Source of the DNA: Chitinophagaceae bacterium
GTDB lineage: Bacteria; Bacteroidota; Bacteroidia; Chitinophagales; Chitinophagaceae
Direction of reading: 5' to 3'
Assembly: GCA_016721385.1 (NCBI GenBank)
Contig: JADKIE010000001.1
Span: 248,001-312,000 of the forward strand
Length of the DNA stretch: 64,000 nucleotides
A program made the translations under genes and the position numbers. A model generated the notes under the pieces. It had not been told where the DNA came from, did not search any database, and saw nothing but the letters and a program-made list of their open reading frames with translations. Every line of letters begins with the position of its first letter. The first letter of the stretch is position 1. Shown here one piece after another: positions 60,898-64,000 of this stretch.

Positions 60898-61651
60898 TTG
60901 AAAACTTTGCTCATCATTTCAAATAACTTTGGATGCTTTTTACTAAATAAATCTGGCCGTTCAAAAAAGTACTCGGCAATAACTGCAAAAAATTCGGTTT
61001 TGTTGGTGTAGCCGTAGGCGTTTATATCGCTGTTTTTAATCTTACTGGCTTCCATTTCTTCATAAACCATATCTATCCATGGTATTACGTATTGCTTATC
61101 CAGCAATAGTTTTGGCACACCGTCAATATCTCCATCGGCCTTATCAATTAAATGCACAAACTCATGTATGGCTGTGTTGTTTTTATCGGATTGGTTATTA
61201 AACCCTAACTCTAGCGCATGCTTGCTTAACAACATTTTTCCATCTAAATAACCTGTGCCCACCATGCCCAAAACATTTCGGTTAACACCTTCGGTTTTAA
61301 AATCTTTACTAAATGTATCATCGTATACAAGTACTTCATTTAACAATCTTCCGTACTTCCATTCCGGAAAAGCAAATACAGGAATAACTGCACTTGATGC
61401 AATTAAGTAATTATGTAATTCCGTAATATTTGTGTTTACTGCACTTATTTTTACATCATTTAAAAACTCGGCAACCTCTGTTTCAGACTGTTTTTTTGTG
61501 CTTCATTCAGCTTTTGATAAAACAACACATGCTTACTTAAAACAGCTGAATCAACTTTAGTAGAGGACAGTTGGTTATTTGCTTGTTTTTTATTCATCGC
61601 ACCATTAATAAATAAAAAAACCACTATCGCTAAACAAATTAATGGAATCAT
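60888..61651 (-). CDS. mtfA: MtfA-like zinc peptidase (M90), frameshifted
   Basis: N-terminal membrane anchor (MIPLICLAIVVFLFINGAM), then FYQKLNEAQKN. Adding one A to the A-run near 61455 restores QSETEVAEFLNDVKISAVNT and INTxITELHNYLIASSAVIP, FPEWKYGRLLNEVLVYDDTF; the clean frame then has the zinc motif in NTAIHEFVHLIDKADGDIDG (HEFVH) and the second Glu site in KTEFFAVIAEYFFERPDLF. About 255 residues. MtfA in E. coli is a glucose-regulated aminopeptidase that binds Mlc; the function here is by family only, as this version has an N-terminal anchor. Confidence 0.83.
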
Positions 61652-61657
61652 ATTCTA

Positions 61658-62041
61658 TTATTTTACATCAAACCAAACCTTGGTATCGTCATTCCAATCA
61701 CCATTGTAGTTAATGGTAAGTTCTTCGCCTGCCTTAATATCTCTTACAGTTTTTATAATTATTGTACATTCTTCATAATCCATAATATAAATACAATTGC
61801 TTGTATAACTGTGATTGTAAATGGGTATATAACCCAATGCCATGCAGCATTTTGCGCCATCTGTTCCCCATTCAAAAATATAATCGTGCAGTACCGTTTT
61901 ATCTAAATGTATTCTATCTTCTTTGGGCATAATAATTACAGGAGCAATTTCAATAAGCGTATCGGCAGCAATAAATTGATTGGCAAATACACCTCTGCCC
62001 TTTTCTTTTGCGTTATCAATAAATATACAATCTTTTAACAT
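61658..62041 (-). CDS. SET-domain protein
   Basis: ATG 62041 (MLKDCIFIDNAKEKGRGVFA); 11 codons of upstream frame are disregarded because they would overlap the neighbouring promoter region. The protein of about 127 residues is a bare SET domain: AKEKGRGVFANQFIAADTLI, PIYNHSYTSNCIYI (the conserved NHSxxxN) and IKAGEELTINYNGDWNDD (GEELxxxY). SET domains are SAM-dependent lysine methyltransferases; short bacterial ones of unknown target occur in many Bacteroidota. No pre- or post-SET Cys cluster. Confidence 0.83.
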   Translation of the reverse strand: MLKDCIFIDNAKEKGRGVFANQFIAADTLIEIAPVIIMPKEDRIHLDKTVLHDYIFEWGTDGAKCCMALGYIPIYNHSYTSNCIYIMDYEECTIIIKTVRDIKAGEELTINYNGDWNDDTKVWFDVK

Positions 62042-62083
62042 GGTTATTAATTTGTAAATTGCGACCCAATACAATATTAAATA

Positions 62084-63475
62084 ATGTCGGCTGAATTAGA
62101 AGAAATATCATTACAAAAAAAATTTGAAGAGTTAATTGTGTCGGAAGACAAATTACAAATTCAAGAATTTTTAAATCACCAAAATATTAGTGATGTAGTG
62201 GATATATTGTATGATAATGAAGAGTATGAAAGTCAGATAATTTCTCATCTATCTATACACAGAGCGGTTAGTGTTTTTAAAATATTGGAGTTACCAACTC
62301 AAAAAAGAATAATACAAGGTTTGCCGCCATTTAAAACGGCAGAGTTATTAAACGAATTACCACCCGATGATCGTACTTCTTTTTTAAGTGAATTACCCGG
62401 CAACGCTGTTAGAGAGTTGGTAAAAACCCTCACACCGGATGAAAGAAAAGTAACGCTTTCATTATTAGGTTATCCCGAAAACAGTGTGGGCCGTTTGATG
62501 ACGCCGGATTATGTGTATGTGTATGAAAACGATACAATAGAAGATGTGTTTAATACCATACGACGTTACGCAAAAAGTAGCGAAACCATCGATGTTTTGT
62601 ATGTTATAAATAATAAAGGTGAGCTTTTAGATGACATACGTATAAAGGATTTTATAATGGCTACGCCTGAAAAAAAAGTAAGTGATTTGATGGATGGGCG
62701 TTTTATATCGTTACATGCTGAAGATGATCAGGAAGTAGCCAGCGAAATTTTTAAAATGAATAACCGGGTAGCCTTACCCGTTGTTAGTAAGGGTAATAAG
62801 CTTTTAGGTATTGTTACCATTGATGATGTACTTTGGGTTGCCGAAGAGGAATATAGTGAAGATATTCAAAAAATAGGTGGTACCGAGGCATTGGATGAAC
62901 CTTACACCGAAATGCCTTTGTTTAAACTATATAAAAAAAGAATTGTTTGGTTAATTATTTTATTTTTTGGCGAGTTAATTACAATAGGTGCCATGCAACA
63001 ATTTCAGGATGAAATTGCAAAAGTTGTATTATTGGCAACGTTTATACCACTAATAATTTCGAGTGGTGGTAATAGTGGTTCACAAGCCAGTACATTAATT
63101 ATACAAGCAATGGCACTTGCCGAAGTAACTATTGAAGATTGGTGGAAAATTATACGTAGGGAAATTTTTAGTGGTGTATTATTGGGCGGAACTTTAGCAT
63201 TAATAGGTTTTGGCGTAATTACCACCTGGCATTTATTTTTACCCCAAACATTTGGCGGCAACTATTTTCGAATAGCTCTTACCATTAGTTTATCCGTTTT
63301 AGGCGTAGTCCTTTGGGGTACATTAGTTGGCTCTACCTTACCTCTTTTACTGAAACGATTAGGTGCCGATCCAGCCGCATCCTCCACTCCTTTTGTAGCT
63401 ACGCTTGTTGATGTCACCGGCTTACTTATTTATTTTTCTATGGCATTTTTATTTTTAAAGGGAATATTACTTTAG
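62084..63475 (+). CDS. mgtE: magnesium transporter MgtE
   Basis: Mg2+ channel of the inner membrane. The 463-residue protein is intact: N domain with LPPDDRTSFLSELPGNAVREL and the LSLLGYPENSVGRLMTPDYV region, two CBS domains (ETIDVLYVINNKGELLDDIR and NNRVALPVVSKGNKLLGIVT, VDDVL-like ITIDDVLWVAEEE), then five transmembrane helices with SGGNSGSQASTLIIQAMALA and LGADPAASSTPFVATLVDVT, the pore motifs. Starts 42 bases from the divergent SET gene. Confidence 0.93.
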   Translation: MSAELEEISLQKKFEELIVSEDKLQIQEFLNHQNISDVVDILYDNEEYESQIISHLSIHRAVSVFKILELPTQKRIIQGLPPFKTAELLNELPPDDRTSFLSELPGNAVRELVKTLTPDERKVTLSLLGYPENSVGRLMTPDYVYVYENDTIEDVFNTIRRYAKSSETIDVLYVINNKGELLDDIRIKDFIMATPEKKVSDLMDGRFISLHAEDDQEVASEIFKMNNRVALPVVSKGNKLLGIVTIDDVLWVAEEEYSEDIQKIGGTEALDEPYTEMPLFKLYKKRIVWLIILFFGELITIGAMQQFQDEIAKVVLLATFIPLIISSGGNSGSQASTLIIQAMALAEVTIEDWWKIIRREIFSGVLLGGTLALIGFGVITTWHLFLPQTFGGNYFRIALTISLSVLGVVLWGTLVGSTLPLLLKRLGADPAASSTPFVATLVDVTGLLIYFSMAFLFLKGILL

Positions 63476-64000
63476 TTCATTTTTGCAGATGTGCCGGAAG
63501 GTTTACCATACCTCAATTGCTTAAATTTTATTTTTCGTTTTTTATACGTTAATACAAATAAGTTATCAAATTCATTATCGCCCAGGTTTTGAATGGTGTA
63601 ATTTTTAACACCCAACCGTCTTATCAATTTTGGTAACGTATTACTATGGCCAACAACTAAAATAGTTTTTCCATTGTCGCCGTTGGTCTTTATTTTATTT
63701 ACTAAATCGTTGCCTATTGTATCTGCTTCGTATATTATAACAGATAAATTTTGAGCCAGTTTTAAACTATCGGCTGTTTGGTTGGTGCGTTTATATTTTG
63801 TGCTGTATATATGGCTTATATTTTTGTTAGATAGTGAACGCATTAAATCGCCGGCTCTTTTAAAGCCTGCAAGTGTAAGCGGTGGGTTATTGCCTGTATC
63901 TTTTCGGCATGGCGTACTAAGTAGATGGTTGTTTGGGGTATAAAGTCTACTTTTTGACTAATTGCACAAAAAGTCTGTACTATTAGTATAGTTGTCAAGA
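63472..64000 (-). CDS. histidine phosphatase (SixA-like), 5' end outside the window
   Basis: Phosphohistidine-type phosphatase, predicted to be exported. In the visible part: a signal-like segment (LTTILIVQTFCAI), then TTIYLVRHAEK, the RHG-type catalytic motif, and after one A restored near 63900 DTGNNPPLTLAGFKRAGDLM, ISHIYSTKYKRTNQTADSL and the second catalytic motif in ILVVGHSNTLPKLIRRLG. The protein ends KPSGTSAKMN at TAA 63472. The start lies beyond base 64000 on the minus strand. Overlaps the convergent mgtE stop codon by 4 bases. Confidence 0.8.

Overview
The window is AT-rich bacterial chromosome, almost certainly from the phylum Bacteroidota, most likely the Chitinophagaceae or a close relative. 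The evidence is an outer-membrane type IX secretion (T9SS) translocon protein SprA with three T9SS cargo proteins, a serine palmitoyltransferase for sphingolipids, an extended-SDR threonine dehydrogenase, TraB/GumN and PorT-like beta-barrel families, mostly TAA stops, and promoters of the Bacteroidota type (TTG, 19-21 nt, TAnnTTTG). I see no insertion sequence, prophage, CRISPR array, rRNA or tRNA.

Layout. 0-3.4 kb: the N-terminus of an MBOAT acyltransferase, a PafA-type alkaline phosphatase and serine palmitoyltransferase. 3.5-7.6 kb: a three-gene cassette of exported or membrane proteins of unknown function. 7.7-10.8 kb: glutamate dehydrogenase and ccmBCD (haem export). 11-14.2 kb: a secreted M4 metalloprotease. 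14.3-16.9 kb: thymidine kinase, a hypothetical protein and Kdo transferase. 17-24.4 kb: a nucleotide-sugar island (WbpE-like aminotransferase, Ugd, UDP-xylose synthase, TviB-like dehydrogenase, TviC/WbpP-like epimerase, RmlC, RmlD). 24.4-32.4 kb: sprA and ruvA. 32.5-46.3 kb: FabH, a subtilisin-like T9SS protease, a SYLF protein, an rRNA methyltransferase, SucB, a type-B T9SS cargo protein, MutS, LolA-like, UbiX and a thioredoxin-like protein. 46.4-53.2 kb: an orphan HsdR_N nuclease-like protein, AMP nucleosidase, a double-ATPase ABC protein and a very large TraB/GumN protein. 53.3-64 kb: QueA, two tandem beta-barrels, threonine dehydrogenase, KdsA, PspC, aconitase, MtfA-like peptidase, SET protein, MgtE and a histidine phosphatase running off the right edge.

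How it fits together. Most of the content is envelope biology: KdsA and WaaA make and attach Kdo, the island makes UDP-GlcA, UDP-Xyl, probably UDP-GalNAcA and part of dTDP-rhamnose for a surface polysaccharide, serine palmitoyltransferase starts sphingolipids, and SprA exports the proteases. The rest is housekeeping metabolism and DNA repair.

Sequence quality. About 20 loci, many of them normally essential or highly conserved (mutS, acn, kdsA, waaA, sprA, tdk, ugd), are broken by single-base shifts. Most of those I could resolve are one-base deletions in A/T runs. I read this as uncorrected homopolymer error of a long-read assembly, so I annotate whole loci across the breaks and note each one. 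All family assignments are by reading the translated sequence; no database search was possible.
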